A DNA stretch of 64,000 nucleotides. Origin: Ctena decussata (Eukaryota > Mollusca > Bivalvia > Lucinida > Lucinidae). The notes beneath the pieces are model-generated. The model had not been told where the DNA came from. It saw nothing but the letters and a program-made list of their open reading frames with translations, and made no database searches. The stretch covers positions 113,439,842 to 113,503,841 of the forward strand of contig OZ022500.1 of assembly GCA_963989385.1 (NCBI GenBank), given 5' to 3'. Made by a program: the position numbers and the translations under genes. Shown here in pieces: positions 48,966 to 59,580 of the stretch (the first letter of the stretch is position 1; every line of letters starts with the position of its first letter).

Positions 48966-49335
48966 GAATCTTAAAAAGTTCCTTCAAGAGCAGAGAATAC
49001 ATACAGAAGTAGGAACATGGGCCAGACTACGTAGTTTCAGCTAATAAAGCCTCGTCAGTGACCCTGACAATATCTGGTGACGAAACCAGAATAAAGCATA
49101 CTGTAATTTCTTAATTTTAATTGGACAGTCGATTCAAAGACTGATTAGTTTCAAAAGGATCCAAATAATATAAAAGACGATGATCTAGAATAATAGTCAA
49201 AATCGATCTCAGATTTTAGATTTCTAAGAACCTATCCTCTGATCTCAAAGGATGTAAATAAAATATAATCTGCACTATGGATGATGTACGGGGAGACGTT
49301 TTACGGCCGCCACACGGCACAACACCAGCTGAAAG
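48966..49335 (+). repeat. Repeat R, third copy, inside the Helentron
   Basis: Parallel to 42273-42628 along its whole length with scattered differences; full right end ACGTTTTACGG...ACCAGCTG. Confidence 0.75.
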
Positions 49336-50048
49336 CTGCAGAGGGAATGGCAAAAAGTGTAGACTCTGATCAGACTGCAGGTTTATACTGTTTGCTCAGT
49401 CCAAGCTGTCCCAATACCTAGGACTTTTACAGTATATTTAATTTTGCAATGCATAAAACGCTATCTTAAAATAACTAACTAAACTTATTTTGAGACTGAA
49501 AATTCATCTGACAAAACCAGATTATGACCTGCGAATTTAAAGAGTAAATACACTTCAGGAACTGACAGAATCAGATCCAAGTTACCCCATCACTACCAAC
49601 CTAGCTCTACAGGGGTACATATTGTATGCTCCTGTAGCTAAGGCTGGTGCCACATCTATATAACTATGGTGGCACAGGGGCTTGGCCTAGCACACACAGG
49701 CAACTTTAAAGAAGTACTAAAACAACAGATTGTCAGATAACTTAGTTAAGACCATAATACCAATCTGTAAGGGCATACATTGTCTGTCCCTACAGATACA
49801 GGATATATAACACTTCCACCACTATAGTAGCCAATGGTCCAGACCTTGCTTAACACTAAAAAGAGATATCAAAATAGCAAGCCTGGACCCATCTTTACAT
49901 ATGATGGCAAATAACAGAATTTTGTTTGGTGGCCACCCATCCTTGCTATAACCACCAGCAATACCAGCCCCTGACTGCAGGCTGGTATTGCTAATTACCT
50001 TGTGGGTGAATTCTATGTGTTCTTTGAGATGTATAGTATCTATTTTAC
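49336..50048. other. 3' flank of the Rep/Hel gene
   Basis: The frame at 49822-50067 overlaps the gene's end and has no recognisable domain. Nothing else seen. Confidence 0.5.
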
Positions 50049-53000
50049 CTATGCATCCAGTGCACAATAAACAAGTTTGTGGTCACTCCAGTAAGCCTCA
50101 ATAACATCACTGGATGCTGGACAGTTTGTAAAAATAAGATCTATCACCGATCCAGAATCAGTAGTTGACTGATTGATGTGTTGCTCACATCTAAATTGTT
50201 TCCTCATGAAATTTACAAATGTAGAAGTGTTGGCATTTGAATGTATGTTAAAATTACCAATTATTACTAATTTGGTATGCATATCTACCAAGGGGGTGAG
50301 ATGATGCTGAATATCATTTCTTAAATCCATTTGCACACTTTTAGGGAATTTGTAGAAGTATACAACTTGGAAACATCCCTTTACACTGCTGTACATGCTA
50401 GCCAACATGAATTCACATGTGTCAGAATGGAATTTTTCTATTCTCTGAATTTCAAAATAATCCTTGATGTACAAAGCAAGCCCATGGTATGGCCTGTTCC
50501 CAGAATCAAGTTCTGCTTCATCCAATCTCAAAAGTTTGAAATTCTTCAGAGCAAAATGACTGCTATCATCTCTTGCACACAGCCTTGATTCTGCAAACCC
50601 AATTACATCTGCTGACAAAACATTTGGCTCAAATTCAATGTCCTTAAAGTGCTTATGTAAGGACCTTGCATTATTAAATGCAATTTTGATCTTGTGTGAA
50701 TCAACTTTATATAATGGAACGTAACACAATTCAAGAGGTGCTTCTGTTTTTAACCGCTGCATCTCAATTTTCACCTGTTCATCCACTGCCATGGCGGTTT
50801 CATTCAAATTCAAAATATATAAATTCTCTAGTTTTCTCACTCTACTAAGAGCAACATAGTGAATATGTGGTTGTTTCCTGAGTCTCGTTTGAGACAAGTC
50901 TACTACAATTTCATCAACTGTAGACCCCTGAGCTTTATGAGTAGTTTTACCTGCTGATGGTTTCAAAGGAAATTGAATTCTTTGGTATGTTTTGAAGTTG
51001 TAAATAAATGTTCGTTCTATATCAAATATCGGAGTCCATGCTTTTTCTATGTTTGTACTGTACAAACCCCTATTAGAAAATTTCTCACGAGTTGACTGGC
51101 CAATTTGAGAATCTTGAAACAAAACCCATATAATACTGGGACGATTTGTGCCTTCCATTTTGTACTCAATTAATTTGACAACACACGTAGACCCATTTGT
51201 CAAACCATCTTCTACATTGACATTGACTGTTATATCATAAATCATCCCAACTGCTACTGTCAACATCTTTTGCAAATTAGCAGTTTTGTTCGAATCATCT
51301 GGAAGTGCTTCAATAAGTTTCCTGCTTTTTTTTAATGAAATATTCGCAGAAACAACTGTATCATGACATGGGATAACAACCTTCTCTTCTGCTAATCTAT
51401 TCAAATAATTCTCATTGTGTCTATCTACAAACTTATTTTCAGTGAATAAATGAGGAGCCTCCTTCGGATAATTTGTCATATTGGCGTTGACAGTATGTTT
51501 CTTCAGTTCATTTTTGTCATCTTCTGTCAGCTCATTCTGTCGAAGCCGATTTAGCATCTGAGCAAAGTCAACATCATCTTTTTGTCGCATGATATCAACA
51601 AGTTCATACAATCTAAAATAATCCTTCCATAAATTATATGCTAGAGCTGAAGCACCCTTTGATGGGTCACTGAATATCCACTTGTCACATACTGGCATAA
51701 GCTGGTACAAATCTCCCACAGCAATGATGCTTAAACCACCAAAACTGACTTTTGTTCCAGTGAGCTGTTGCAAACGTGTATCTATAAAGGTCAGTGTGTT
51801 TGTCCCTACCATAGAGATTTCATCTATAATAATCACTTTCAAATGTCTATATTTCACTCTGAATGTGTTCAATTCATCTGCTGACAAAAGTTCACTTCCT
51901 TGTTTGAACTTCTTTAAGAAAGCAGAGGCAATGGTGACACCATTAATATTATATGCAGCTTTGCCAGTGTACGCACAAAGAAGAACTCTAATATCATCAG
52001 GATTTTCTCCTTCTCTCAAATTCAGAAATCTGTACAGACTCTGATACAGTGCTTTAATGAGCACAGATTTGCCAACCCCAGCTCCACCTGACAAGAATGC
52101 GTACAGTGGTTCTTCCTTGCATTTAATCCAATACAGTACATGATTAAAAAATTCTCTTTGTCTCAAATTTAAACTCCTGAGCAAATTTAAGTATTGTTCA
52201 TTGGGTAACATGACTCCATTTATTTCTACAGATGGCACTGAACAAGCAGCCTGTATCTCTATACCAATATCATACTGTCGATGTTCTACTACTCTATCTG
52301 GATTAAAATACACAAATTTTTCAGCATCTCTTTCACCTTCTTCTTCTGCTTCTCTGTTTTCATGTTCTGCATTTGGTGCTATCTCATCATAAGCATCTTC
52401 CTCTTCTACCATTTGCCTTGCAAGCTCAAGTTCTTCAATATGATGTTCATACTGGATGCGTTTAGGTTCAAGAGTGGTTTCCCAGAAATTGTAATGAGCT
52501 TCATATGTTTCAAAGGAACCTAACAAATCTTTTGCTTCATTTCTCCAGGGCATAAACAGCATAAGTCGTTCTCTGTAGTAATTTTCTGGGTCTTTTTTTA
52601 TATCATACCTAACGTAACGTATTATTCTAGGAACTCTCCTATGTTTATACTTTGTCCCATTCTTTGCTACATATAACAAATCTGATCCATGATTTTCAGA
52701 TTCAACACTATCATCATTATCAACATCATCATTTTCATCACTAGAATCATTTGAATTATCATCATCCTCATTTATATCTTCAGCCCTATCAGGTAAGCTA
52801 TTCCCTTTAGGATAAACAATAACAACTGTTGAGACATAATCTGCCAAACATAATTTCTGAAGTTTTCTAGGTCGTTTTGCGTACCTCTGAATTATATTGT
52901 CTGCTTCTATGTCAGTAGATTCAGCAGGAAGTTCATCAAGCACAGATTTAGATTTCAGTAAAAATACTCTTTCCTCTGGGATGGAGGTATTGATGAAAAC

Positions 53001-54041
53001 AATCTCCCTTGTAGCTTTTGTTAAAGGAATCTGCAAAGCAAGGTATACTGCTTCTTGTGCACTCACTTCAACACAGTTTGAAAACACATTTCCAATATGT
53101 CTTACTTGTTTCTTTATATCAAAATTACCTTTGCGAGCTTCTCTTGCTGCTGCATCAAGCTGTGCACTCATGCCTCTTTGAGGTTTGCTTATATAGCCAA
53201 CAACATATGCTGCACAACCGTATGGTTCAAGAACCATCTGAATATCAAGATTTGCCTTCCAACCAAGAAGAACTGTTTTGTTAAATAAATTAATTCTCAT
53301 CTCATTTGGATTCCGCCTGAGGAAAATTTTTGGAGCACTGAGTGAACTTCTTATACACTTGATGTAATTTTCAAAGTCCATCTTGGCAACTTGCTCCAAA
53401 AAATCATCAAATCCAATTTCAGAGACATCTTTGTACTCATTCATTGATTTCTGAAGTTCTGAGTGTTTCTTTTTATATTTTTCAATTTCTTCATCCAAAG
53501 GATGCAATAACATTGTTCTTGGAAGAGGAGGCAAAGGAAATCCAAATCTACATATTGCCTTTCCTTTCTTTCTGCATGACTTTGAATGTTTATGTGACTG
53601 AAGTTCAACAAGCTCCCCAATTTCTTTATCTTCAGTACTGCATGTAAGGTAATTATCAACAAACTGAATTATTTCTTCATCCTTGTTTTTTTCAAATTTA
53701 GGTGCATTTTCGATCCAAATAAGCATGTGGATATGAGGAGAACCACGTTGCTGAAATTCCACTCTATAGAAGAAATCTACCACTTTCCCAATAGGTTCAA
53801 ATTCACTTTTAAGGACAGTGTTCAAGAATTCTTGTACCCTGTGATCAAAATATCTTGAACAAGTTACTGGGTCTTTCTGAACAAGTCTTGTTTTCTCTTG
53901 CCAAGTTAAAGCCTCAACATCCTTGTCTGAATAGTCAATTTCATCATTCAGTTTTGCTAACATCTTCAGAAGATCATTCCATCTAGTATCAGCAGCTGAC
54001 AAAGATATAAACCAAGTAGGTAAAGACAGTTGCCTAATCAT
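50049..54041 (-). CDS. Helentron Rep nuclease - PIF1-like helicase - APE-type endonuclease
   Basis: This 1,330-residue frame carries the rolling-circle replication machinery. Order: HUH nuclease motif His103-Ile-His105 (GSPHIHMLIWI); two tyrosines 279 and 283 in YVVGYISK, the pair that cuts and joins DNA in Helitrons; an acidic stretch about 422-446; helicase Walker A GGAGVGKS 652-659, Walker B VIIIDE 736-741, and C-terminal helicase motifs (KAQGSTVDE near 1036, YVALSRVR 1062-1069); then an exonuclease/endonuclease/phosphatase domain about 1118-1330 with Asn1124, Glu1151 and Asp1320-His1321. A C-terminal endonuclease is the mark of Helentrons. Oddity: the usual GDFN motif reads GNFN (1262-1265), losing a catalytic Asp. 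The listed Met is not the true start: the same frame continues upstream through one TAG (54093-54095) into the next entry. Confidence 0.92.
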   Translation of the reverse strand: MIRQLSLPTWFISLSAADTRWNDLLKMLAKLNDEIDYSDKDVEALTWQEKTRLVQKDPVTCSRYFDHRVQEFLNTVLKSEFEPIGKVVDFFYRVEFQQRGSPHIHMLIWIENAPKFEKNKDEEIIQFVDNYLTCSTEDKEIGELVELQSHKHSKSCRKKGKAICRFGFPLPPLPRTMLLHPLDEEIEKYKKKHSELQKSMNEYKDVSEIGFDDFLEQVAKMDFENYIKCIRSSLSAPKIFLRRNPNEMRINLFNKTVLLGWKANLDIQMVLEPYGCAAYVVGYISKPQRGMSAQLDAAAREARKGNFDIKKQVRHIGNVFSNCVEVSAQEAVYLALQIPLTKATREIVFINTSIPEERVFLLKSKSVLDELPAESTDIEADNIIQRYAKRPRKLQKLCLADYVSTVVIVYPKGNSLPDRAEDINEDDDNSNDSSDENDDVDNDDSVESENHGSDLLYVAKNGTKYKHRRVPRIIRYVRYDIKKDPENYYRERLMLFMPWRNEAKDLLGSFETYEAHYNFWETTLEPKRIQYEHHIEELELARQMVEEEDAYDEIAPNAEHENREAEEEGERDAEKFVYFNPDRVVEHRQYDIGIEIQAACSVPSVEINGVMLPNEQYLNLLRSLNLRQREFFNHVLYWIKCKEEPLYAFLSGGAGVGKSVLIKALYQSLYRFLNLREGENPDDIRVLLCAYTGKAAYNINGVTIASAFLKKFKQGSELLSADELNTFRVKYRHLKVIIIDEISMVGTNTLTFIDTRLQQLTGTKVSFGGLSIIAVGDLYQLMPVCDKWIFSDPSKGASALAYNLWKDYFRLYELVDIMRQKDDVDFAQMLNRLRQNELTEDDKNELKKHTVNANMTNYPKEAPHLFTENKFVDRHNENYLNRLAEEKVVIPCHDTVVSANISLKKSRKLIEALPDDSNKTANLQKMLTVAVGMIYDITVNVNVEDGLTNGSTCVVKLIEYKMEGTNRPSIIWVLFQDSQIGQSTREKFSNRGLYSTNIEKAWTPIFDIERTFIYNFKTYQRIQFPLKPSAGKTTHKAQGSTVDEIVVDLSQTRLRKQPHIHYVALSRVRKLENLYILNLNETAMAVDEQVKIEMQRLKTEAPLELCYVPLYKVDSHKIKIAFNNARSLHKHFKDIEFEPNVLSADVIGFAESRLCARDDSSHFALKNFKLLRLDEAELDSGNRPYHGLALYIKDYFEIQRIEKFHSDTCEFMLASMYSSVKGCFQVVYFYKFPKSVQMDLRNDIQHHLTPLVDMHTKLVIIGNFNIHSNANTSTFVNFMRKQFRCEQHINQSTTDSGSVIDLIFTNCPASSDVIEAYWSDHKLVYCALDA

Positions 54042-54092
54042 CGCAAATATGTCTTTCTTCTTTTTTTCTAAATAAGCTGGAGAATTTCTAAG

Positions 54093-55478
54093 CTAGCGAA
54101 AAATACAGTAACCTTCATCAAGTTTCACTAGTTTCTCCAAATATGCTGGATTTCTTGCCTCTGCTGCTGTAATGTTCTTGCCTTTATTTTTACATCTTCT
54201 TACAGCCAAGTTAACTTTGTCACTTATTTGTTTCATTTGAAGCTTTTTATACTTGAAGAAAATGTTTGGAACAGACTGAGCAGCTCTTCTATCAATGCTT
54301 CGTAGCTCCCATTTAACAATGTCACTGTAATGAACTAAAGTTGTTCTCTCAGTCTTATCAGGACGCCTCTGACCACAAAAAATAGTAGGAAAACATAAAT
54401 ATTCAGCATCTGTATCTTGATACAAACTAAGGGGATGTCGTCCTTCTCCAGGGGCAAAGGTCAACACTTGATCAAACTTATTTTCAATATTAGCATCATC
54501 CACCAAGGTATCAACATTTCCAACATGCTCATTACAATCTACCTCACTGAAGCCATCTGATTCATACCCATCAGCCATTTCCCTAATTTTAGGTACCAAA
54601 GGAACAGTTCTATCTTCTTCCAGCATTGAATCATTTATGTCGGTATCAGGATTTGTATTTTGCACTGACATTTCCAGAAACTCTTTTACAGTATCCTCTG
54701 CACTTTCAGTTACTGATTGGAACCAGCTGTTATCAACTGTAATGCCAGAATTTTTATACATATCACTATTAGTTAGAAGCCAGTGTAATGCTGTCAGAAC
54801 TCTCATTGGTCTTACATTTTCTTTGAAATCTATTTTCTTATATGACAGTTTTTTCTTCAACTGGATAGCAATTGTAAAATTTTCATCCATAGGTCTTGGA
54901 AGAGAGTTCACAGTGGGCTGAATATCAACGGGTACATTGATTACATTTCCTTTAAGTGAATACTGACCACCACGTGGCAGTTTTCTAATTTGCATAAAAG
55001 GAATACGCAGTGCTATTAATCTTTCTTCAAGCTGGTGCAAATCTAACTCTGAAGGTTTGGGTGGCCATTTCATTCCATTGGCAACTGACAGTTTGGGAAC
55101 TTTACCATCTTTTAATGATGACAAACAAGTGTGACATATCCATTCTTCACTATCAACTGATTTTAGTTTTGTGCAATACTTCATACTGCACTTCATAATG
55201 CTAGTGTTTTTTAGCAATGATACGCTTTTTCGAAACCATGTTTGGTGACAGCAAGTACAAACAAACAGAGGTCCTACTGCTATATTATTATGAAATTGTT
55301 TAAGACATTCTGCTATACTTTCATGTCTTTTTCTATCACATACTTCACGTGGCTCAATTTCATGTGAATTTTCTTCAGCAATTTTCTGCCTTTTGTTTTC
55401 CATGTTCAGCTCAGGTGTATCTTCTAATTTTCTTTTCTCTTGCCTACGCTGCTGCTTGGCGATTCTTTCACATTCCAA
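54093..55478 (-). CDS. Helentron protein, zinc-finger/DUF6570-like region
   Basis: 461 residues in the same frame as the Rep/Hel region, separated from it by a single TAG at 54093-54095 and about 17 further sense codons, so originally one protein. A cysteine cluster (Cys74, 76, 77, 97, 102, 115, 118) resembles the zinc-binding part that precedes Helitron Rep domains. LPRGGQYSLKGNVINVPVD (from about residue 164) is the conserved core of the DUF6570-like domain commonly found there. The first 45 residues are very basic and continue the repeat style of the upstream frame. It starts in a different frame from the upstream ORF; the repeat words carry on across the gap, showing a frameshift rather than a gene boundary. 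Whether the TAG is read through is unknown; mutation is the simpler view. Confidence 0.85.
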   Translation of the reverse strand: MECERIAKQQRRQEKRKLEDTPELNMENKRQKIAEENSHEIEPREVCDRKRHESIAECLKQFHNNIAVGPLFVCTCCHQTWFRKSVSLLKNTSIMKCSMKYCTKLKSVDSEEWICHTCLSSLKDGKVPKLSVANGMKWPPKPSELDLHQLEERLIALRIPFMQIRKLPRGGQYSLKGNVINVPVDIQPTVNSLPRPMDENFTIAIQLKKKLSYKKIDFKENVRPMRVLTALHWLLTNSDMYKNSGITVDNSWFQSVTESAEDTVKEFLEMSVQNTNPDTDINDSMLEEDRTVPLVPKIREMADGYESDGFSEVDCNEHVGNVDTLVDDANIENKFDQVLTFAPGEGRHPLSLYQDTDAEYLCFPTIFCGQRRPDKTERTTLVHYSDIVKWELRSIDRRAAQSVPNIFFKYKKLQMKQISDKVNLAVRRCKNKGKNITAAEARNPAYLEKLVKLDEGYCIFR

Positions 55479-55513
55479 AAAGAAAGGTTTTTGCCTTTGC
55501 CTCTGCTTACTAG

Positions 55514-57535
55514 CTAGCTGATATACCTTCTCTTTTTCTTTAAAATCTGGGTCCTGTCTGTATGACTGCTTCTGTGCAATTCTTTCACTAATAAACCTGG
55601 CTTTTTTCTAGCAGACTGCTTTGATGCAAGCTGATATACCCTTTCTTTATCTTTAAACTCTTGGTTTTGTCTGGCTGCCTGCTTCTTGGCACATTCTTGT
55701 GCTAATACATCTGGCTTCTTTCTAGCAGACTGCTTTGATGCAAGCTGATTTACCCTTTCTTTTTCTTTAAAATCTTGGTTTTGTCTGGCTGACTGCTTCT
55801 TGGCACATTCTTGTGCTAATACATCCGCCTTCTTTCTAGCAGACTGCTTTGATGCAAGCTGATTTACCCTTTCTTTTTCTGTAAAAGCTGGCTTCTTTCT
55901 AGCAGACTGCTTTGATGCAAGCTGATTTACCCTTTCTTTTTCTTTAACAGCTGGTTTCTTTCTGGCACACTGTTTTGATGCTAGCTGATTTAGCCTTTCT
56001 TTTTCTTTAAAAGCTGGCTTCTTTCTAGCAGACTGTTTTGATTCAAGCTGATTTAGCCTTTCTTTTTCTTTAAAAGCTGGCTTCTTTCTAGCAGACTGTT
56101 TTGATGCAAGCTGATTTAGCCTTTCTTTTTCTTTAAAAGCTGGCTTCTTTCTAGCAGACTGTTTTGAGGCAAGCTGATTTATTTTTTCTTTTTCTTTAAA
56201 AGCTGACTTACTTCTTTGATTCCTTTTAAATACTGCATAGTACTCGGTACGTTTTTTCTTCATTTTGTTTTCACAAGTTTTCTTAGGCATATCATGTGTT
56301 TTCTTTTGCTGTCTGATATTCTGATCCTCAAAATAATTTTCGAGAAGATTTTCTGAATTGCTTGACTGAGCTAGAGGTAGCATTTGAGAAGAAACCACAC
56401 TGTCAATCTGGTCTATGCCAACATGAGAATTTTCTGTAGATGTCAGAGCAAGTGGCAGCAAATCATACTGTGTTGTCATGTTTATTTGCATGCTATCATA
56501 TAATGCGTACATGAAAGTGATCAAATCATCTAAACATCTGAATCTTATTAGAACTGAATATCCATCGCATGATGAAAGACCATTTTGAGCATGAGAATGT
56601 GAATCAAAAAAAGTGTACATACCATCTTTTTTGTATACTGCAGAACATATTGCACCAATCATGACCAGAACATATGAAGAGGATTGAAATGCTGTATACA
56701 TTGACTGGTGAAGAGTTTGAGATGATGTATTACCAAATTGCTGTACAGCAATGCCAGAAACAATATCTGACTTTATGACATGTATATCTCTTTTGAAGAC
56801 ATTTACATTTTCTGGAATTTCATCAAAAGTTAACAATCTACTTGTGTATTTCTGTTCAGCTTTCAATGAAGATAAAATTTTTTGGTATAGAATATCTCCT
56901 TCAATAAGTATTTGATCTACCTCAGTACTTGAAAAAGTATTTGAAAACTGAGCATGAATTAGGGCACAAAGAGCATTTGACACACACTGGCTTCCCCTAG
57001 ACTCTACACTGAATCTGTCACTTCCTTGATGAAATGAGCCACAGATAAAAGACTCTGAATGAAATGGTTTTAAGCTCTGAAAACAATGAACGCAAGAACT
57101 GGGCAGAATACTATCAGTCACAGATGTGGCAATACATGTGTTTTTAGTAGTATTTAACTCGAACGATGTCAAAACTGACATTTGCTGAAAAGGTTGACTT
57201 CCATTATCATATTCAGTCAAACGAAGACCCTTAGTTTTAGTCAATGTATGTGGGACAGTGCTGGTATCAGTATCATGGTCTGGAATTTGTGTGTTTATTT
57301 GACAATGTCTCTCTACAAAATTTGCTTTATAGCCTTTGGTCAATTGACAATGATTTCTTTGATGTGCCTGCACGCTGACAGGTCTTGCCTCTATGAGGCC
57401 CTTGGTCATAACAGACTCGGAAGTCTGCATGACATTAGGAGTCGACTCAGGAGTCAACCCAGTCTGGTAGCTGCAGCTTCTATCCAAAATCGACCTTCGG
57501 GCTTCAGACCGTCTCCAGTTCTTCTTTCGAGGCAT
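55514..57535 (-). CDS. Helentron N-terminal cysteine protease (C76-like) with basic repeat array
   Basis: 673 residues. Residues about 163-345 resemble the cysteine protease fold of herpesvirus tegument deubiquitinases (peptidase C76) and its eukaryotic relatives. GSFHQGSDRF (166-175) is followed by the candidate nucleophile Cys184 in SRGSQCVSNAL, and Asp311-x-His313 in FFDSHSH gives the Asp-x-His spacing of that family. It may cleave ubiquitin or process the polyprotein; neither is shown. Residues about 443-655 are eight 21-residue units (KPAFKEKERLNQLASKQSAR type) plus two 17-residue variants (DVLAQECAKKQ), lysine/arginine-rich. The last unit runs out of frame near 55575-55600. OTU-type proteases are known in some Helentrons; an N-terminal C76-like one I cannot confirm as described. 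Confidence 0.75.
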   Translation of the reverse strand: MPRKKNWRRSEARRSILDRSCSYQTGLTPESTPNVMQTSESVMTKGLIEARPVSVQAHQRNHCQLTKGYKANFVERHCQINTQIPDHDTDTSTVPHTLTKTKGLRLTEYDNGSQPFQQMSVLTSFELNTTKNTCIATSVTDSILPSSCVHCFQSLKPFHSESFICGSFHQGSDRFSVESRGSQCVSNALCALIHAQFSNTFSSTEVDQILIEGDILYQKILSSLKAEQKYTSRLLTFDEIPENVNVFKRDIHVIKSDIVSGIAVQQFGNTSSQTLHQSMYTAFQSSSYVLVMIGAICSAVYKKDGMYTFFDSHSHAQNGLSSCDGYSVLIRFRCLDDLITFMYALYDSMQINMTTQYDLLPLALTSTENSHVGIDQIDSVVSSQMLPLAQSSNSENLLENYFEDQNIRQQKKTHDMPKKTCENKMKKKRTEYYAVFKRNQRSKSAFKEKEKINQLASKQSARKKPAFKEKERLNQLASKQSARKKPAFKEKERLNQLESKQSARKKPAFKEKERLNQLASKQCARKKPAVKEKERVNQLASKQSARKKPAFTEKERVNQLASKQSARKKADVLAQECAKKQSARQNQDFKEKERVNQLASKQSARKKPDVLAQECAKKQAARQNQEFKDKERVYQLASKQSARKKPGLLVKELHRSSHTDRTQILKKKRRYIS
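55560..56206 (-). repeat. Coding minisatellite, 63-bp unit
   Basis: Eight 63-bp units and two 51-bp variants encode the basic repeats. Third-position differences are few, so the units are recent or homogenised. The frameshift that splits the gene lies in or just past the last unit. Confidence 0.85.
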
Positions 57536-59049
57536 CCTGTACTATGAATGTACTCTTCTGAAAGCCACAGTTCACTACTGTTAAGTCTGTCTTCAACAAG
57601 CAAAGATATCACATTCACCGTCCAATCACAGAATATCACACAATCCAATAATATCATACACTTTTATAGTAGTTTGTTGAAAATGAATAGTTTGTATAAA
57701 GCTTGATTTGATACCTATAAAAGAAACAGATATTATCAACTTATTCATGCCATAGTTTTTGAAGGTAAGAATGTGCCCTACTTTTTTTTATTTTTTATTT
57801 GTTGAAAAGAACAGCTCATATTAAGCTTGAATTTGCTCCAAAAAGAATTATCTAACTATGAAATTATTCATGCTGTATTTTTTCAAGATTTATAACATTC
57901 ATGTTTTTGACAATTTGTTTGTTGTAATTAAATGACAGATTTGGTGCACAAGAGCCATACTAAGTATTTTTAAAGAAAAAATAACTGAGTAAACTTGTCT
58001 TAATATATTGTTCATGAAAAATAAAATATAAATTGCAACAATAAAAGTGTAAAAAGTATTATGACTATTATTGTTTCTATGATTTATATAATTATCAAAT
58101 ACATTGTAAGCTGTTACAGTTAAAACAAAGTCAACAGAAAAAGTATTCTGCATGATCAGCAAGGCAATTAAATTCCAGGAGGAGGCCAATAGACTACACT
58201 GGTGGAAGTATCATCTCTATTATTCAGCAACACTAATTTAGAGAATGTTTTTAACATTAACATTAGTTGCAGCTGATGTAATAAAGAGAAATTGTTTGAA
58301 ATAATGACAGAATCATGCATAATTTTTACACCAGTGGCACTTAATTACCCGGTACATGTACGCCTGCAATTACCCCTACACATAACAGTATCCTTGCACA
58401 GAGATATAAATTGTGGTAGATGATATATAATTCCAAATGTTTAAAATTTTCAATGTCAAAAACGAAACTGTACTTATGGTAGTTGGCAAAGGTACCCATA
58501 CAATGATACTGTTATAAGGATAACTCTGTGGGTACGCTTTCCTATAAGCCAGTGCAAGACTTATGAGTTCAAAAGGCTTGAACACAAGTATTCTTGAATT
58601 CATTTTCTGCTAACAATCTTGTAAGTTGATCTGGGTTTTGCACACTAGCAATTAGCATTCCTGACTTCAGATCATGGGATCTCTGAAAGTATTAAAGGGA
58701 ACTGAATTAAAATTTCATTATATAAATAGAAGACAACGAGAGGAAGTGCATTAATCAAGAACCATAATCTTATCACAATTAGTTTTGGAGCTGTTAGAAC
58801 TCACCAATTATTCCAAAAGAAAATTTTGAAATAAAGAACATGTAAAAATAAAGAACTTTATAGTGTTAGAAAGTTCTGATAATTGGAAAATATCAGTGAA
58901 AATTGTTTTGGAATAAATTTGCACATGTCAAGTTTCCTAAAAATACAAAAATTCAGGTGAACGTTTTTTCTCTGTCTGTGCATTTCCACAACTCAAGGCT
59001 TAACCAGATCATTCAACTGAAGTTAACAACTCCAACACAGATACTAGAA
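57536..59049. other. 5' flank of the Helentron gene, A/T-rich
   Basis: No ORF or repeat recognised; it may hold the promoter, but no convincing element can be pointed to. Confidence 0.5.
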
Positions 59050-59521
59050 AGCAATGCCTATATCTCACTTTCATCTAGTTGCTGGTTACCATATATAGAC
59101 ATAGTAGCCATGTTCATCATGTGACCCGAACCATTTGAACATACTTTTGTTCCCTTAATCCCAGGCAGCTTATATATGAAACTTGGTAACAATCAGCTAA
59201 GTAACTTTTGAGGCATTGCTTACTACTGTTGAAATATGAGAGACACTGATCAACTTGGTATTACCCAAGTACCTAATGCTGCATACCAAGTTTCAAGGCC
59301 TTTGGTCAATTGGTTCTGGAGAAGATTTCTTAACGTTTTTACCATATATATATTATGTGCTTAGCAACCATATTTTTCATGTGACTTTGACAGTTTGAAC
59401 AAATTTTTGTTCCTTCAATCCCTGGAGGCTCTATATGATATCTGGTTACAATTAGCCATGTGGCCTTTTAAGAGATGCTTGAAATTGTCAAATATGAGAT
59501 TTGGGTCAAAGGTCAAAAACT

Positions 59522-59580
59522 GATGAGGTGGCTCAGTGTGAGCCACCTCATCTGGATCTACACTGTTTGCCAATTCAACA
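59522..59580. repeat. Fold-back short repeat, copy C
   Basis: A perfect 14-bp stem GATGAGGTGGCTCA with loop GTG (59522-59552), followed by the outer arm TACACTGTTTGCC shared with copy A. Confidence 0.75.

Noticed and set aside
49822..50067. 81-codon frame at the 3' end of the Helentron gene
   Set aside because: Overlaps the end of the endonuclease domain in another frame and shows no family resemblance.
51682..53288. Plus-strand frames of 63-120 codons
   Set aside because: Antisense shadows of the Rep/helicase gene.
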